In this document: piece by piece, positions 12,760-25,690 of the stretch
Layout: every line of letters begins with the position of its first letter
Numbering within the stretch: position 1 is the stretch's first letter
Source: Brasenia schreberi
Lineage: Eukaryota > Streptophyta > Magnoliopsida > Nymphaeales > Cabombaceae
Length of the DNA: 64,000 nt
Assembly (NCBI GenBank): GCA_036023115.1
Contig: JAYKKT010000089.1
Location: 10,876,001 to 10,940,000, forward strand
Direction: 5' to 3'
Notes under the pieces: generated by a model
What the model saw: the letters and a program-made list of their open reading frames with translations, nothing else
Database searches by the model: none
Told to the model about the DNA's origin: nothing
Position numbers and translations under genes: made by a program

Positions 12760-13714
12760 AGTAGAAATGTGTTATTAAACATTTTAAAAGTAAAAGGAGA
12801 CCTTCACATGATATTTACTGATTTAGAAAAAACTTACGATACCAAGAGATATGTTCATAGTGCATAAACATATATGAGGACTCACGAAAGAATAATAGAT
12901 TTTTTTAAAGTTAATATTAGATTATATGAAGGATCAACTTTAAGTTTATATTTATTTATATTGGTTATTGATGAGTTAACAAAATATATTCAAGATAAGT
13001 ACCTTGTTTTTTGTTGTTTGTAGGTGATATTATGTTAGTGGATGAGTGTAATGAAAAAGAACAAGAATTTGTAACTATGGAGAGAAATATTAGAAAGAAA
13101 AAGGCTTCTTATAAAAATAAGATATATGGAGTGTATGTTTGATAATTTAGTTTCTTTATATGAAATAAAAATCTCTCATAAGAAAAGTTTTAAATACTTA
13201 TGATTGTTTTTTTGAGTGATAAAAATTGATAAAGATATTATGTATAAAATTAATGTAGTTGATTAAAATAAAGAGGTGTATCAAGTATTTTATGTGAAAA
13301 GAAGATACCATTAAACCTGTTATATTTTCTAGTTCTCAGTGTTGGATAGTTAATCATGTACAAAAGATGTTTATGGTAGAAACGAAGATATTGAGATAAA
13401 TGTGTAGTTATATAACGAAAGACCGTATGATAATGAGATTCTTAGAAATAAATTAGAAGTGGCTTGAAATAGATAAAATGAGAGAATTTAAGTTGGGTTG
13501 AACATGTAAAAAGACGGCTAAAGGAAACTCTTTTAAGAAGATATGGGAAACTAAATTATAAAAAAATTAAAAGAGAAAAAGAAAAACCATTATGTTGAAA
13601 GAAAACAATGCTAAGTTAAGTGTTAGCATGTGAAACATGTTCGAGCTCTATCGAAACAAAAAATCCATCTAGTTGATACTCTCTAGTATGAAAAAAAAGG
13701 CTTGGTTGTCTATC
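12760..13714 (+). mobile_element. Degenerate RTE-type LINE (plus strand)
   Basis: Frame-shifting translation gives GDLHMIFTDLEKTYD (RT block with the first catalytic Asp), GSTLSLYLFILVIDELTKYIQD, then FVGDIMLVDE where the catalytic FADDIVL is expected. The 3' end matches the family end (AATCCATCTAGTTGATACTC, then AAAAGGCTTGGTTGT). Stops are frequent. It lies directly against the 3' LTR of Copia element 1. Confidence 0.75.
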
Positions 13715-14150
13715 CATAACTTACAGCCAGAAAGATCCTAATAGTGAGCTTTGTATGTAACGAAAACTAGTGCCTATATATGAATCTTGCCCGGAAAAGG
13801 TTAATGTCATTATGTTGTTGAGGGCTTGCCTGCAGTCTGATAAAAGTTGGCTTTGTCCCGTTCATAAGCATAAGTGCCTGTCCCTTTACATGGACATCAA
13901 AAACAATCTTTCATAGAAGAGCTCTGGCAAGCAGGAGGCTTGCATTAGCTAGCTTGATGGCCGCCTAAAACCCTACCGTTGCAGTAAAAATGGTTCTTCT
14001 GCAGTTAAACAATGTTCACTGATTCAGCATCACGTGCCTACTCACATGAATAGGCTAAATTAATAATCAAGAATGTGAATCAAGGTAAGTACAGTCAAAG
14101 CTGTATCACATGACTGCCTGTCTCCTTCCCATTAGAAAAGAATTCCCCAA
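13715..14150. other. Intergenic and promoter region of the peptide gene
   Basis: No exon is seen. The part nearest 14150 is presumably the promoter of the downstream small-peptide gene. Confidence 0.4.
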
Positions 14151-14154
14151 GATT

Positions 14155-14163
14155 GGATATAAA
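14155..14163 (+). promoter_or_regulatory. TATA box of the IDA-like peptide gene
   Basis: GGATATAAA lies about 75 bases before the ATG at 14235, the usual spacing for a short plant 5' leader. Confidence 0.5.
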
Positions 14164-14234
14164 TCAAGCAAGCTCGCCCTTCCTCGTTACCATTTATTAC
14201 AACCTTTGTTTCTCGGAGCATTAGTCACGAAACC

Positions 14235-14495
14235 ATGACAAGTATAAGAAGAATTGGACTTAGTGCTTTAGCATTGCTTCTCATTCATATCTTCTTCTCT
14301 GCTCTTCCTCTCTGCTGCGCCAGAAGTCTACCACAGGAAAGAGTTGCTGCTGCAGAAGGCCACACACTGTCATCTGGTTCAGCATATCAAAATCTTACAG
14401 GTTCACGGAAAGATATGAGGAAGCCGATCCCACGGCCAGAGGAGAGCTTCAAGAAGATCCCACCGAGCTCCGCAAACCCAACACAGAACAAGTAA
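14235..14495 (+). CDS. Secreted peptide precursor, IDA-like (86 aa)
   Basis: A single-exon small protein. Residues 1 to about 30 form a signal peptide: a basic start (MTSIRRIG), a hydrophobic core LSALALLLIHIFF, and small residues before a likely cut near CCARS. The middle is variable and polar. The C-terminus reads IPPSSANPTQNK. The EPIP core of INFLORESCENCE DEFICIENT IN ABSCISSION peptides is IPPSxPSxxHN; here IPPS and the final Asn are kept at the same spacing and the residues between differ. IDA-type peptides are processed in the apoplast and bind HAESA-type receptor kinases, controlling abscission, root emergence and stress responses. The diverged core makes this an IDL-like member or another class of small secreted peptide. 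The TATA box, signal peptide and lack of introns support a real gene. Confidence 0.55.
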   Translation: MTSIRRIGLSALALLLIHIFFSALPLCCARSLPQERVAAAEGHTLSSGSAYQNLTGSRKDMRKPIPRPEESFKKIPPSSANPTQNK

Positions 14496-14859
14496 ATCTG
14501 CCACCTTTAATTTTCTTTATCGTCAGTCCTTGATTGTTCTCTCTAGAGAAACAGCTGTCTTATATATGAAAAGAAGAAAATGACGAAGGGAATTTGACAT
14601 GGCTGTTTTTTGTCATCAGGTCGAAGCAGAAGTTCGATTGCGGGATGCAACTTTCTTGTCTTTGATTGATTATGAGAGTCTCGAGAGAGATACATACCAA
14701 CACGTCAAAGATGGAGGAGGTTTCCGCTTCTATTTTTGTAGCACTCTTCTTTCTAAAGAAGCTTTTAGGCCTTTCTCTCTCTCTCTGGCAGGTGTGTTGA
14801 TGTACAGATAAATTGTGTGATCTGCATGTTGAAATTTGATACACATTAGTTCAATGTGC

Positions 14860-17800
14860 ATAAACTCTTCTCTTCCTTCAATGAAATCGTGTTTTTTCCC
14901 CTCTTAAGCTCCTACAAAACTGTAGAGTCTGCCGTACCATGCATGACCATCATCCCTGTCATTTACCAGAGGACTGTTTCTTGGGTTGCCTTTTATGATT
15001 GATGCCTTGAGGAAGCCATGCCAGTCTGAAACTATGCCATTAGTACCATACTCGAAAGAAAAGCTGCTTGGTTAAATAATATGCATATTACAGATGGAGG
15101 GTCCTCTCTGATGCTAGAATCGCAAATCTGTACATTCACATGTCAGCATGCTGAATGACATTTATCGTTGGCATGATTCATGAAGAAACACCAGATGACA
15201 AAACTGCTACTAAACGCGTAGAGATTCTGCCCAAAGTGGAAGACAGATGCATGACGGTAGCCTATGCAGCTGGGCATCTGGGCCTTGTGTGTGTGTGTTT
15301 TTGTATTGATTTACTGAGAGAAGAGAAAAATCACATTACTGAACATGCCGCCACGCTGACATGATTGTGCAGAATAAAAAATGACGAAGCATCTGATCCG
15401 GCTTCGTAAAACTTACAAGAGGTCTTCTTAATTTCTACCAGCCTGCGTCCGTACACGATATTTCATGGACTGGGTATCTGTCCAAGATTAGTATAAAGTT
15501 GTTGGATCTTTGATTCACATGGAAAATTAGTGGTTTTTCTCATGAATATGGGAACTAACTCCATGTGATATTAGTGCAAGATGGAACTGCTTTCTGTGTG
15601 CCTTGTTTTGTTTATATATGTAGGAAAATAATTGCATGAGCCCTTGACAGAAGCTCCTGTCAGATGAATAGGCATTTAGTGCTATCATTCCCATTTATTA
15701 CAGTTGATTATGACACATCCATATGGTGGTAAATCAGATGATTATATTAATTCTATTGGAAGAAGACATCTTAGTTTTCATTTTCTCAAAAGGCATCAAA
15801 TATTTATTCTATAGGATTTTTCTATGAGAGATATACAAAAATGAAATTCAATCAATAAGTATCATTAAACACTAACGTGAGAAAAGTTTATGGCGCTTTT
15901 GATTCAAACAAGCATCAATTTAGGTAGAGGAAGGTCTCTAAACTGTTGGAAGTTGAGATGAATACATGGTCGTGCTTGCTCTGAGTTAAACCAAGTTCAA
16001 TGGCGATAGTCTTGTTTTGTTTCAGTTAAACTAAGCTTAACGGCGATCAAGAATCCATTAATTAACCACGCTAATTGTGGGAAACAACTTGGTTTTGGTT
16101 TTCTTTCTCAAAGCATCAACCAGTACAAGATTATGTGTGATTAATTTCCAAGTTGGCACTGACCAAGGTAATAAAAGAGCATCACTCTACGTGCATGTGA
16201 AAGAACATGCTAACGCCTTTCTCATGCATGACATAACAGCAAATTTCCCTTTCCTCTCTTCCCTTTTATTAATCATGGATGTACTGACGTGCATGTGAAG
16301 AGAAACACCATGCACTAACAGATAAATTATCTTCCTAGAAGTCACTATGGCCATTAATCTTCATGGTCCGTGCTACTTATGCCTGGTTTGTCTTAGTTAC
16401 GACGATAACAGTCACCGTTGGGCGACTGGGATGAAGGTAAGGTGCTGAGTTGAAGACCCAACTTCGACCCGAGATTTTCCTATTGTCGAGATGGTGGGTC
16501 TACTAAAAGAATGTTCCTAATCATTAACATATATGCAACACAAACTTGTGACCCTTCAATATTTCGCCAATTCAAACAGGAACACACTTTATATCCGAAC
16601 CCATCAGGTACTTTTCTTCCATTTTGAGGTTTCAGCAAAGTCCCAAAAATAATTATGTAAATGATTTTTTTTTTAAGCTTCAAAGGTGCTTAGACATGCA
16701 CTAAGTTTGAGTATAAATCGGGTCTGTCAAAATTAATCTATTTATACCTGATCAGATATAAATACTCACTCAAGCCCGCTGTCATATATATAGATTTCTG
16801 TTTTGGTCAGTCTAAAACCAAAAATAAGTTACGTGTTGTTTCAATACTTAGAAACGATCAATAAACAGGTCTTTTGTTACCGTTGGCTCGTGCTTTTTCT
16901 TGTATTCATTGGGCTATGGTACCAAATCCCCTTTCTCTATATATATAGAGAGAGAATCTGGATTTAAGGTATTAAATGCATCGTCAAATACTTTTTGCTT
17001 TATCATCTCAACTATTCATATAAATGGGTTTCTTGTATTCTTTATTTTGTGGGTTCGTAAGTCTTTTCACTTTCTCTCTCTTCTCTCTCTCTCTGTGGTG
17101 AGCGTGCTAGAAAACCAAGTTAACCCAACTAATGTACTGACCGGTTTTCCCTTTTATTTCTTGTATCAGGAAACCAGTAATTGAGAAACATCGGGGTTTT
17201 AGTAGAGTGGTTTCAGAGAGAAAGCGCTGCTCTTTGTCGTGTGAGAGACGCAGTGAGGTTTGAGGGTTCCCCTTAGTGAGGACTGTGTTGGACGTAATGA
17301 TGTTGATGATTGGGTCTAATTAAGTTCATCTAACATATTAATTATATTTAGTTTATGATAAATATCTTTAAATACTTAATATGATATAGGTTTGATAAAG
17401 GTAAAAGTATAAAATTGTTTGGTAGCTCTTGAACATAAGTTCAGAGAGTTTTGGTAGATCATGAATGACCATATGCGGGCATGCATGTTGGATCGGGCTA
17501 GGCTTAGGAATAGTTTTTAGTATTCTTTTTGTACTTATAATGGTCAAATGAGTATTTCATGAAAAGATATTACAGGGCATTTTGCTTACTGCTTGTACCT
17601 GTTTGTACTCTCTAATTTGACTAGGTGACTTAGGTGTGATTGAAAGCGGCATTAGTTTAAGAAACGTGTTCTTGCTCACGAATATGGTTTTATCTTAGAA
17701 GACAAGTGTTGGTACTTATGCATGCCTCGTAATGCAGCGTTGATTTTTTTTTAAGTTCACGAGAACGACCCCATCAAATAAGTATTCTATTGATTTTTGT

Positions 17801-18300
17801 TTATTTCTTTCGTTGTTCGTTTATGGTTTTTCCTGGATCTTTGCTTTGGATTGATGATTTTTGTAAGGGAGTTTATCCGAGTGTATATGGATTATGGAGA
17901 GCTCCTCCGGTGCAGACGTTCCCTTTCTTCTTCCTTTACCGTTTTGCTCGAGTTTAATTGGAATTTGGATTCTTGCTGCTTTGCTGTTTTGAAGAGGTTG
18001 TATTGAAATTGTTCTGCGTACTTTTCTGCATTGAATCACCTGCGTTTCACAGAATTTCAGAGCCGCAATGTGCTGCTAAATTTTTGTTCCATTTGCTGTG
18101 TTTCTTCTCTTGTATCAACACCCACCAACGTGATTTATATTCGAAGCCGACAGAGACATAAATGCACGGTACCCGAAACCAGGTCCAGTTAGAAGTGGGT
18201 CGTGTCAGGATCCAGACCCAATTTAAGATGGGTTTAGGATCTCCTCCAGCCGGACTAAAGGAGTATCAGCCTTGGTTGGTGGCGGCGGCGACTACGCCGG
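14860..18300. other. Intergenic, no supported gene
   Basis: Short reading frames occur but none has a domain, splice structure or homology that I recognise. The segment contains AT-rich DNA and short (GA)n or (TC)n runs near 16940 and 17085. A promoter for the COMM-domain gene must lie close to 18300; a GC-richer stretch (GGCGGCGGCGACTACG) at about 18281-18296 is probably its 5' leader. Confidence 0.5.
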
Positions 18301-18444
18301 GAGGAAATCTTTGCTTCTGGCGCAGCCATGGACGATAAGTCTTTGTTCCTACGCCTTGCAAAGATTTTCGGAGAGATATCCAACGAAGTTCTGGACGAGA
18401 TTCTCCAGACTCTGTGGAGTACAAGGAAAACAGGCTTGCAAACG

Positions 18445-18447
18445 TAA
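18445..18447 (+). other. In-frame TAA in COMMD exon 1
   Basis: It is codon 40 counted from the ATG at 18328. The same frame continues beyond it with IRDLLGLPSSEELDS up to the splice donor, which is family-like sequence. The stop therefore interrupts an otherwise open exon. Confidence 0.85.
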
Positions 18448-20540
18448 CAAAAATCCCATATTCGAGACCTTCTTGGCCTTCCTTCCTCGGAAGAGCTCGA
18501 CTCAGTAGGCATCTCCCTCTCGTTTCCTTGTCCATTTTCCGTTCTTTCTTATGCCATTTGAATCCTTTGTAGAAGACATATTTTTTTAATTATAACTATT
18601 CCCTGACTTGTGTTGGTGGGTTTCATTAATTTAGTTATTTGGTGTGACTGTTGATTTTGGCTAGAGTAGTTTTGTAGGAAATTTCTTCCTGGGTTTTGCA
18701 TATAGCTATCTTTAGCATGGTGGGTACTCCAAAAAATATTCTTCATCTTCTTACTGGATCCTAAGAATTCACGAATTTTGTTCACGTTGCTTTACAGCCT
18801 TCTGCGTGTTGCGTAAATCTGTTTCCAGAACGATACTTTCATGTTTAAAAGAAGAAATTAGGAAGAAGCACTTTTTTGGTTGTGATGGGGCTGGAAATAT
18901 AGCCATCTCGAGGAATTGAGCTGTTCTCAACTCTCGAATAATGTCCTTTTTTTCCTTTTTCTTTTGTCTTTAGTTGCGAACTTCGCTTAGTACATAGACT
19001 TTTCATGTCTAAAGGGTCTTTGAGGCGGCACAGTGAGTAATTTGATGTGTATTAATTAGGACACTGTTATCGTGATATTTGTTTGCTTGATTTAAATGGA
19101 TGTCTTTACGGCAATACATGTGAAAGGACCACACTCCTGATTTTCTTCAAGGACCTAAGTTCAGACTTTGGCTCTAATTTTTTTCAGGCGCAATCAGAGT
19201 GCAAACTCATAAGTATCATTAATATGACCTTTTCAAGCTAGCTTTTCAATGTATAGAAGGGCATAGTCTGTGGATTCGTAGGATAATGCTCTTCCTATGA
19301 TTTATAATACAATGAAACTGTTCATTTGAACCTAAGAGATGCTTTTTCCCTCTACTAGGTGTTGGCTTGCCTGGGAGTGTTGATTAGGAAATGTGTTCTT
19401 GCCAGTCTCTCAGAGGATGATATATGCAAGCTGTTTCCCAGTGAGGTTCCTCTTCAGTTGCAGAATGATCTTGTGATACTATTGCAGAAGTACCAGGGCC
19501 AGTGGAAGAAGGACAATTCAAATGACCAAGTAAGCTTTTCTTCTTCAAAAAGACCTTACTTTTGATCAAAAGCATGTAGGTAGTTTATTTTATGTTTATT
19601 GCATCAGAAATAGCAACCTCTCTTTCTCATCTACAGCATCAACTTAACGATATGATTATTTGTGTTTATTTGTCAGCCTCATTGGCCGAAGATGAGGGTG
19701 TCTTACCAGGTCAAGTTTAACTCTGCATGTCCACCTGTCTTCTCGAGTTTACCAAATGCAGAGGTACCACAAATATGGCCATGCCAAGATGATACCGACA
19801 GTAGTTTAAGCCATGACAATCTTGATGGCCCTACAATACGAGTTGCCATTGAAAACCAGCTTTTGTTGCTCATATCGAACAGGATGATCTTCCCCCAGAT
19901 AAATTGGTATACTCTCCCTGCTTTTATATTGTTTTGCTTGAATTTCATTCCAAGACCAATTTGAGGTGTAAAAAAATATAGTTACAAAAAATAGTGAAAG
20001 TATAACGGTACAATTTTTTATCATCCTTCGTCATTTTGATGCAGGGGCTGTGTTATTTTCTCTTGAACATTGTATCAAGCAAATAGATGCAGCCATAATT
20101 GACTGTCTAGAGGATGTACTTGCATCGTAGTCTCATATTCAATGGTGAACCATATATACAACAAAACACGTGGAATGAAATCAACTAGAAAACATGAAGA
20201 ATTTCAGAATAACGCAAAAAATGAGGGGCCATTAATAGATAGTTGACATTATGTACATATGCTTTCTAGGATAGGATTACACAATTAAGAGACATATTTG
20301 CATGTTTTTCTTTTTAAATGTTCGATAAGCAATATAATGCTAAGTATACCTGTAATGGCATAAGTATGTTGTTGGATGTGGAAATCAATCTCACTTTGTC
20401 AAACAATGTTCACAATCATCATTTAATTTTTCTTTCCCTCCTTGCTCTTTATTCATTTCATAAAGATTATAGTGGTTCTCTTTTGGACAAATTCATCATT
20501 AAGTATGTCAAGTCTACTGCCCTTTATTTTATTTTATATG

Positions 20541-20597
20541 TCAACAGCAAGACCAGGATATGTTTACATGCCAACAGCAAGACCAGGATATGCACTT
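20541..20597 (+). repeat. Short tandem duplication in COMMD intron 3
   Basis: CAACAGCAAGACCAGGATATG occurs twice, with a few bases between the copies, inside the intron before exon 4. Confidence 0.7.
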
Positions 20598-21106
20598 ACG
20601 CTTGACAAGGTTCCGAAATTTTGTTGGTTATTCATGGTTAATTATCTTAATGATTTGCATAATCCTGGTTTTCTTTCTTTATATAGGTGACAATCCCATA
20701 CCTTAAGTCAATGACATGGACCATAGAGAATCAGAAATCAAATCCATCTACAAGAGTGGCTATCATCACTCTGAAGGTATGAGAAGTTGCTGCCATCTTG
20801 GGTTTCTTGTGCTTCTATAATTCATTTCCCAAAATTTGTGGCGACAAGGTGGATGGGATGATTTAGTTCAATAAGGGCATATGCCTTATTATGAATTGAT
20901 AGATTTGAAATTTATATTAGGGAAACTTCTTGAGGAAAATATAAAGGGGATACCATGCAATCATGTCATTATCTCTTTCAAAAGTCGACTTAATTCCTTT
21001 CTCTCTCGATTGCTTGATTGGTTGATCCTTTTGAAATTTGTTCTTTATCAAAGAAGAACAAAATGGGAGTACATCTTCGGGGAATTCTGTGTGAAAACTT
21101 CTTTGC

Positions 21107-21311
21107 AACAACAACTAAGCCTTTTCCCATACTAGATGGGGTCGGCTGCATGCATTCTTTATTTCCTCATAGCCCTATCATAATTTGTAGATTCCATGGT
21201 AAACAAGTCTGACAAAGTTTTACGTTGTCTATCGGAAACCTACCGCAATCCTCCTCCTTTATCCGGGCTTGGGACCGGCCATGCAAGGGTGATCCCTTAC
21301 ATGGGCGGAGT
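21107..21311 (-). mobile_element. Non-autonomous RTE-related element in COMMD intron 4
   Basis: 205 bases bounded by 19-20-base direct repeats TGTGTGAAAACTTCTTTGC (21088-21106) and the same with one extra T (21312-21331). On the minus strand the element ends with the family 3' signature (CCGACCCCATCTAGTATGGG, then AAAAGGCTTAGTTGTTGTTG), shared with the LINE at 51759-52907, but its 5' part (GGTCCCAAGCCCGGATAAAG) is not RT sequence. It is probably mobilised in trans by RTE LINEs. A related copy is at 47418-47720. Confidence 0.75.
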
Positions 21312-22649
21312 TGTGTGAAAACTTCTTTTGCTTAGAATAAATTGAGATGTAACAATATGGCTTCTCAAACTTTCCACATCTTTTGAGAACTCATGTTGTC
21401 GCTATCTTATCACCATTGAAATACTAATTTAGGTACTCTTGGCCTGGGGCTTGGGAAATAAATATTGATGCGAATATGTTTCTTGCTGTCAGCAATATCA
21501 CATTATTGTTGGTATCTGCAAAAGTTCGGCCATTTGTTTTGGACATGATCCCTTGGTAAGAGTTTAACCGCTTCTCTCATTCATATGGTTACAGCTTCAA
21601 GATTATACAAAGTCGCCTTCAGGAGAAAGAGAAGTGAAGTTTCAAGTGTCAAAAGACACTGTAGATGCTATGTTGAGATCAATGAGATACATTAGTGAAA
21701 AGATGGCAAACGCAGTATTCTCTCTCTCACTCTTATATGCGTTCATTTGCATGTTTTGGTTACAGATAATATGGCTTGTTTACTAGGACCTAATGTCCAG
21801 ATAAAAAGCTCTCACAGCGAAGTGTCGCTAACATGATGTGCATGAAAATCTTCTGATGAGTTAGTGTCTAGAAGTTATTTTGGCTAAGAATTGGCATTGT
21901 GGTCAGTGGTGGATGTTTAGGGCGAGGTGAGGCATGCGCCTCACTTGAAATCTGAAAAAATCCTGGGTCCACCACTGCGTATAAGGAAACTCAAGTGCTT
22001 TGTGGACGAAAAATATAAGTGTACTTCCCTCAAAAAAGTTCCTAGGTCCACCATTCATTGCAGTACTTAACTAAGGTGAATTATCATGACAAGATTTCAT
22101 AATTGGACATGGTTACTATTGCCCACTTATGGAAAACCATGCTTTCTGTTGCATCTGTTTGGGAAGATGGGAAGATACTCTATCGTTAAATTGTATCTGC
22201 AATATGAGCCACAGGTTTTAGCACAGTCGAAGTTTTGAATCTAAAGATGTAGTTTAGTGAGTGTTTGGAACTATGCTTAGATTACATATGTAGTGAATCC
22301 AACACTGTTACTATGGTTGTTTTTTAGCTTAAACGTTCTAGAAGACCGGGACAAGTTATGACCCACATGCACAAGAGCAGACACAAATTTTCTTCTTATA
22401 CTTTTCCTTTAAGAAATTTGTTACAATATAAACTCTGTAATCTTTTCGATTTGACCTCAATTTGCATGACAAATAGTGTAATTTTTTTCTTTACCTTGAT
22501 ATGTCTGCGACTCTGGCAATACCTAAACATACAAGAAACAGGAAACTAACTAGCCATGCCTTTCATGCAATGGTGGTTGATCTGATGACAATTTTTGTGG
22601 ACAGACCGATGCTCCCACCGAGCAAGCGCTGACGAAGCAACGCCAATAG

Positions 22650-25360
22650 TACAAGATGATCATCTTGCTTCAAATACTTGGATATGAGGAATGTAGACTC
22701 ACCTGCCCTTTGAGGCCACGACATGTCTCAAGGATTCCAACTGAAGTTTATAAATTGGCATTACCAATAGGCCGTGAAGGTCTTCTTAAGTTGGAAGATG
22801 CCTTACTCCATCTTGGCAAAAAAAAGGCTTGTAGGGATCTCTTCATTGGTTTCATTGTTTGAGTTAGATAACTTGCTTCACTTATTATTTGAAGCCAGTA
22901 AATTATGAGAAAAATTCAGTTAACATTCTACGTATTATCTGAGAAATTCAATTTATTGAAAATTTCTTATCTGTCGTGCTCATGAACCCAGTCTGTTGAC
23001 TGCCAGCATGTTCATAGGATGCATGCAAGTTTTTTTTTTCTCTTGTCGACCTTGTTAAAGAGGGATGCTGAAGCCAGGCATGCAAGCAGATTGGACTCAC
23101 CTGCGTCTTCTGGAGTCAAGAGCCCTGCATCTTGCGAACTGAACTCAAGCCAGGCATGTAAGCACTGCTTCAGTATTTCGTTTTCATTCTCATTGAACTG
23201 AAAACAACAATTCTCTATTGAAAGGTTGCCACGGTTATGATTAGACAACCAATACATCTAAAGCTTCCTTACATCCTCGTTGACGCTTTCCTTTGCACCA
23301 GAAAAAGCTTTAGCCCCAACTTTTGCAAAGTCCAGAGCCGATCTTAGCGTCAGCCAACACATTTATTTGTTTTATAATGGAAGCGTACACATTAGTAAAG
23401 GGCAGACCTTTACTCTCAATATTTGCATTAGCTAGCTAATCTGAATTTGAAGAGAAATCCTTCCAAGCAATGCCTACTAAACGGCTCCGGATTTATTAAA
23501 TCCGAAGTGGGCCACCGAACATGCAGCAATATCAAGGATGGAAAAGATCCACAATTCTTTCTGAGCAAACTGCTTCTTTAAACTCATCTTCGTCGTCCAG
23601 AAAAGAAAGCAATGGTGGCATCTTCAAATGCATCTATTGCAAAATCCAACTGTTTACTCACTCCACCTTACCCTACCAATTTGTTATAGGTCCCAAAAGC
23701 CAACTTTGGAAACAAGAAACAAATTGATAACAGAAGTCACCCCCACTTCAAGGCACTGGTTCAGAAAGTTGGGCCTATGTCCAGCAACAGATTCAACTCT
23801 AATCAAACACAGCACAGACCCTAATTTGGAGCTAATAATCCCATCTCGATTCATCGGGGTATTTTCTACTTGATTCAACATCTAATTATTAATACAAATC
23901 GGTGGTTTGCTGTCGATGGTGAAACACTCATACTTGTTTGAGCCTTCATAAAGCTAAGTGCAACAGGAGGAACCAAGAGATAAGATCGTGGATACGTGCT
24001 CACTGGTATTTGGTAAGCATCCCCAACATATTGAATGATATAATGTAAGATTGTGGCAACAGTTGTTTGAAATGATGAAACATACACCAAAAACTCGAGT
24101 AATCGTCGAGCGATGTTGACTTGTATATACTACAAATCAAACCCTCAAGCCACAAACGGTCACAGGATATGTAGGTGTTAAACATCAACGCTCGTTGGTA
24201 TGTCATTTCAACCGTAGCTTTTACAATTTGCTTTCATTTATTGGCAAGTAAACCTTGATGTCATATGGTAGTTGATTAGCAATCATGGTAACCAATCATT
24301 AACTGATGATTGTAGGCATTCGAGAACAACATATTCATTCAATTATACATGATGCATAACTGAGTCTTTTTTTACTAGTGTGGTTATGTCCCATTAGAAC
24401 CTTTGAGACTAGTGGTCGAGCGTTATGCATCGAAGATGATGTCAAATGATCAGCATGTGTTGGACGAGACCATGAAATAAACTCAACCAGAATAAATATG
24501 CATAAGCTAGGCAATCCTGCGAATAAGAGTGTAGGTCAGAAGTGACAACTCCACACAAATGGTACAACATGATGCACACGAATAAAGAGGAGAACATGAA
24601 GTGCATGCCTAGGGAACTCTAATTTTCATTCTCAAGGAGAAAATGGAACTCTAATGAGGGTTGTGTGACACTCGATGAAAGGAACTGTTATGCCTCCTAG
24701 AGAAAGTAAAAAAAAAAATTATATCATTGATTTCTTGATGTATCTTTGATTACATGTCTACTTATAAGCTTTGACAAAAACAATAAATATCGCGCAAAGC
24801 TTTTTAGGTATGATTTCATATAACTTTCTCATTCTCTATTCATGCAACTCTTTTTGTCGCTACATCGATTGGGCTATGTCAATTAACTTCATGCTCAAGT
24901 CAATAGGTATGTCTCGCATAATTGAAGTCATAACCCTTCACGAGTCACATGTCCCTTTCATTTTTAAACTCTCCATCTCCTACCATGTATTCTCGTTCAT
25001 TTTATTACTTACATCAACATGTACACTGGTACAAAGTTCAATTCTTGAGAGATGAACACGAAACGTGAAGTTCAGATTGGAATGTGAACGATTATCAAGA
25101 ATACTGAAATTGCTTGGAATGTATGGAAGAGAAACTCATGTCGCAAAAGACTACTAGAGATGAAAAATGACTTGTTTAGGTCTCCGATATTTCAAACAGA
25201 CTCATGTATGGATGGGTGCGAGAAGATTTCCCAAGAGACTACAAACACTAGCACGAAACTATGCATGTTTTGGAAAGGCACAAACAATACATAAGAAGCT
25301 TTAAAGCATGTAAGTCTTGTCTTTTTATGAGTTACGCTTTTCATTTTCCTTTTCAGTTAT
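22650..25360. other. Region between COMMD and eL30 genes
   Basis: The start is presumably the COMMD 3' UTR (exon 6 stop at 22647-22649). Beyond that I see no exon, RNA gene or clear element. Confidence 0.5.
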
Positions 25361-25361
25361 A

Positions 25362-25690
25362 CATATGGGACAACAACTACTACTAACTCATTTTTTAAGA
25401 CTAGATGGAGTCAACTACATGTATTTTTTGTTTGTATAGAGCTCGATCACATGTCATACTAACAGTTAACACAACATAAACTAGATATTCTTTATTGTTT
25501 TCTTCTAACATTTTTCTCACGTTCTTCTTCCTCTTTATATGTTTTCACCATCTAATTTACTATACCTTCTAACCAACACTTTTTTAATCGCCTTTCCAGT
25601 TAAATAATTTTCTCTTACAGTATCGTACATTGGTGTCATCCTTGGTTTATTTTCAATAACGAGTTTTATTGTTGTATAGAAGAGAGATAT
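25362..25690 (-). mobile_element. RTE LINE 3'-end remnant
   Basis: CAACAACTACTACTAACTC, then AGACTAGATGGAGTCAACTA, then CATGTCATACTAACAGTTAA matches the 3' end of the minus-strand LINE at 51759-52907 (tail at the low-coordinate side), continuing about 300 bases into degenerate RT sequence. Confidence 0.65.

Larger units (their letters stand above)
18328..22649 (+). pseudogene. COMM domain-containing protein gene, six exons, with stop and frameshift
   Basis: Exons: 18328-18504, 19359-19529, 19677-19906, 20687-20776, 21595-21714, 22605-22649, all with GT..AG borders. The protein (about 277 codons if read through) begins MDDKSLFLRLAKIFG, continues LQTLWSTRKTGLQ and VLACLGVLIRKCV (N-terminal helical part), has a variable linker in exon 3, and ends with a COMM domain in exons 4-5 (PYLKSMTWTIENQ to LRSMRYISEKM). 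COMMD proteins are adaptors of the Commander complex in animals; the plant role is poorly known. Two lesions are seen: an in-frame TAA at codon 40 (18445-18447), and a net one-base loss in exon 3 near an AAAA run (about 19848-19856), after which the family-like AFVAHIEQDDLPPDKL is in another frame. Exon 3 is 230 bases, not a multiple of 3, although its introns are phase 0. This is a recent non-processed pseudogene, or assembly error. Confidence 0.8.

Noticed and set aside
15155..15364. 69-codon plus-strand open frame
   Set aside because: No domain, splice context or signal sequence; ordinary intergenic frame.
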